This document shows, one piece after another, positions 63,644-64,000 of a stretch of 64,000 nt of DNA. How positions within the stretch are numbered: the first letter of the stretch is position 1; each line of letters begins with the position of its first letter. The notes under the pieces are model-generated. The model did not search any database, was not told where the DNA came from, and worked only from the letters and a program-made list of their open reading frames with translations. Source of the stretch: DATATV01 sp036268615 (GTDB lineage Bacteria; Actinomycetota; Actinomycetes; Mycobacteriales; Pseudonocardiaceae); NCBI GenBank assembly GCA_036268615.1, contig DATATV010000041.1, positions 62,001-126,000 on the forward strand. Direction: 5' to 3'. The position numbers and the translations under genes are program-made.

Positions 63644-64000
63644 TGTGGCCCTCCCAGACGTGCGTCGGCGGGTGTTCCCGCGCGTACCGCTGTGCCCATG
63701 GATAGTCCGGTTTGCTGCTGGCCGACCTGCTCACCGCGGGGACCTCCCACAGCGTGCGGGGCACCTTGTAGCCGGCGATCTCGGTGCGCACGTGCTTGTC
63801 CAGCTCGGCGAAGTTCAGGGTGTGGCCGGGGCGCGGCTGGACCAGCGCGGCCACCCGTTGGCCGAGCCGCTCGTCGGGCACGCCGATCACCAGTGCGTCG
63901 AACACGCTGGGGTGCGACTTGAGCGCGCTCTCGACCTCCTCCGGGAAGATCTTCTCGCCGCCACTGTTGACGCAGGTGTTGCCACGGCCCAGCAGGGTGA
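63624..64000 (-). CDS. Fatty-acid/steroid-CoA ligase (FadD17/FadD19-like), 3' part
   Basis: The C-terminal 125 codons of an ANL ligase enter from the right edge. GRGNTCVNSGGEKIFPEEVE is the hinge region, GVPDERLGQRVAALVQPRPG and HVRTEIAGYKVPRTLWEV follow, and the position of the catalytic Lys is SSKPDYPWA. This form is typical of FadD17/FadD19-type ligases that activate steroid side-chain acids. The start lies outside the window. Overlaps the next gene by 20 nt. Confidence 0.85.
   Translation of the reverse strand, partial: TLLGRGNTCVNSGGEKIFPEEVESALKSHPSVFDALVIGVPDERLGQRVAALVQPRPGHTLNFAELDKHVRTEIAGYKVPRTLWEVPAVSRSASSKPDYPWAQRYAREHPPTHVWEGHSAHRVG

Noticed and set aside
59921..63922. A 1333-codon open frame on the plus strand
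   Set aside because: It is the out-of-frame shadow of the two acyl-CoA dehydrogenases and the antisense of the flavoenzyme; its protein is Arg/Gly/Ala/Pro-rich with no domain.

Overview
The window is high-GC DNA from an actinobacterium. GTG starts, 4-bp ATGA/GTGA overlaps, a complete ergothioneine block, a gcvH-garA-ftsR-DUF151-merR-gcvP block in mycobacterial order, an actinobacterial integration host factor and an mce lipid-import operon all point that way. The overall style fits Pseudonocardiales best (inference, not proven). No rRNA, tRNA, CRISPR array, transposase or prophage was seen.

Layout, left to right. 1-6.1 kb: a frameshifted Fic-domain remnant, then a minus-strand operon egtA-egtB-egtC-egtD followed by a SAM methyltransferase and a deazaflavin-type oxidoreductase. 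egtE is absent. 6.2-10.4 kb: an acnR-type TetR regulator, an MFS exporter, a DUF1707 protein, a cytochrome P450 and a small DUF6191-like protein. 10.5-13.1 kb: a hairpin-rich leader and two overlapping CNNM/CorC-type membrane genes. 13.1-17.1 kb: an ArsR/SRPBCC pair, a SnoaL-like protein and a two-component system. 17.3-22.1 kb: a methylisocitrate-lyase-like enzyme, an uncharacterised protein, a membrane-anchored binding protein, a secreted alpha/beta hydrolase and a His/Gly-rich mini-membrane protein. 22.2-29.5 kb: glycine cleavage and central-nitrogen control genes, with a tandem glycine riboswitch in front of gcvP, then a CDP-alcohol phosphatidyltransferase.

29.7-37.4 kb is the most unusual part. 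A MarR regulator lies with two DHA2-type MFS transporters, each carrying three C-terminal carboxypeptidase-regulatory-like (transthyretin-like) repeats, and with a YceI-domain protein carrying one such repeat at its N-terminus. An inverted repeat precedes marR, and a smaller one with a shared core precedes the second transporter. 37.4-46.0 kb: an MprF/DUF2156-like membrane protein, a DHA2 transporter with a divergent TetR regulator, an acyl-CoA synthetase, a membrane GGDEF protein and an MFS protein.

46.4-64 kb: an integration-host-factor gene converges on a 13-kb minus-strand operon: alcohol dehydrogenase, SDR, aldehyde dehydrogenase, SDR, yrbEA, yrbEB, mceA-F. Divergent from it are two acyl-CoA dehydrogenases resembling the FadE26/FadE27 (ChsE4/ChsE5) pair. 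These are followed by a broken small gene, a nitronate-monooxygenase-family enzyme and the 3' end of a FadD17/FadD19-like ligase. KstR-like boxes lie in the divergent promoter. Together this looks like a sterol (or similar lipid) uptake and side-chain oxidation locus. A 44-bp hairpin element occurs twice, 21 kb apart, each time just after a gene end.
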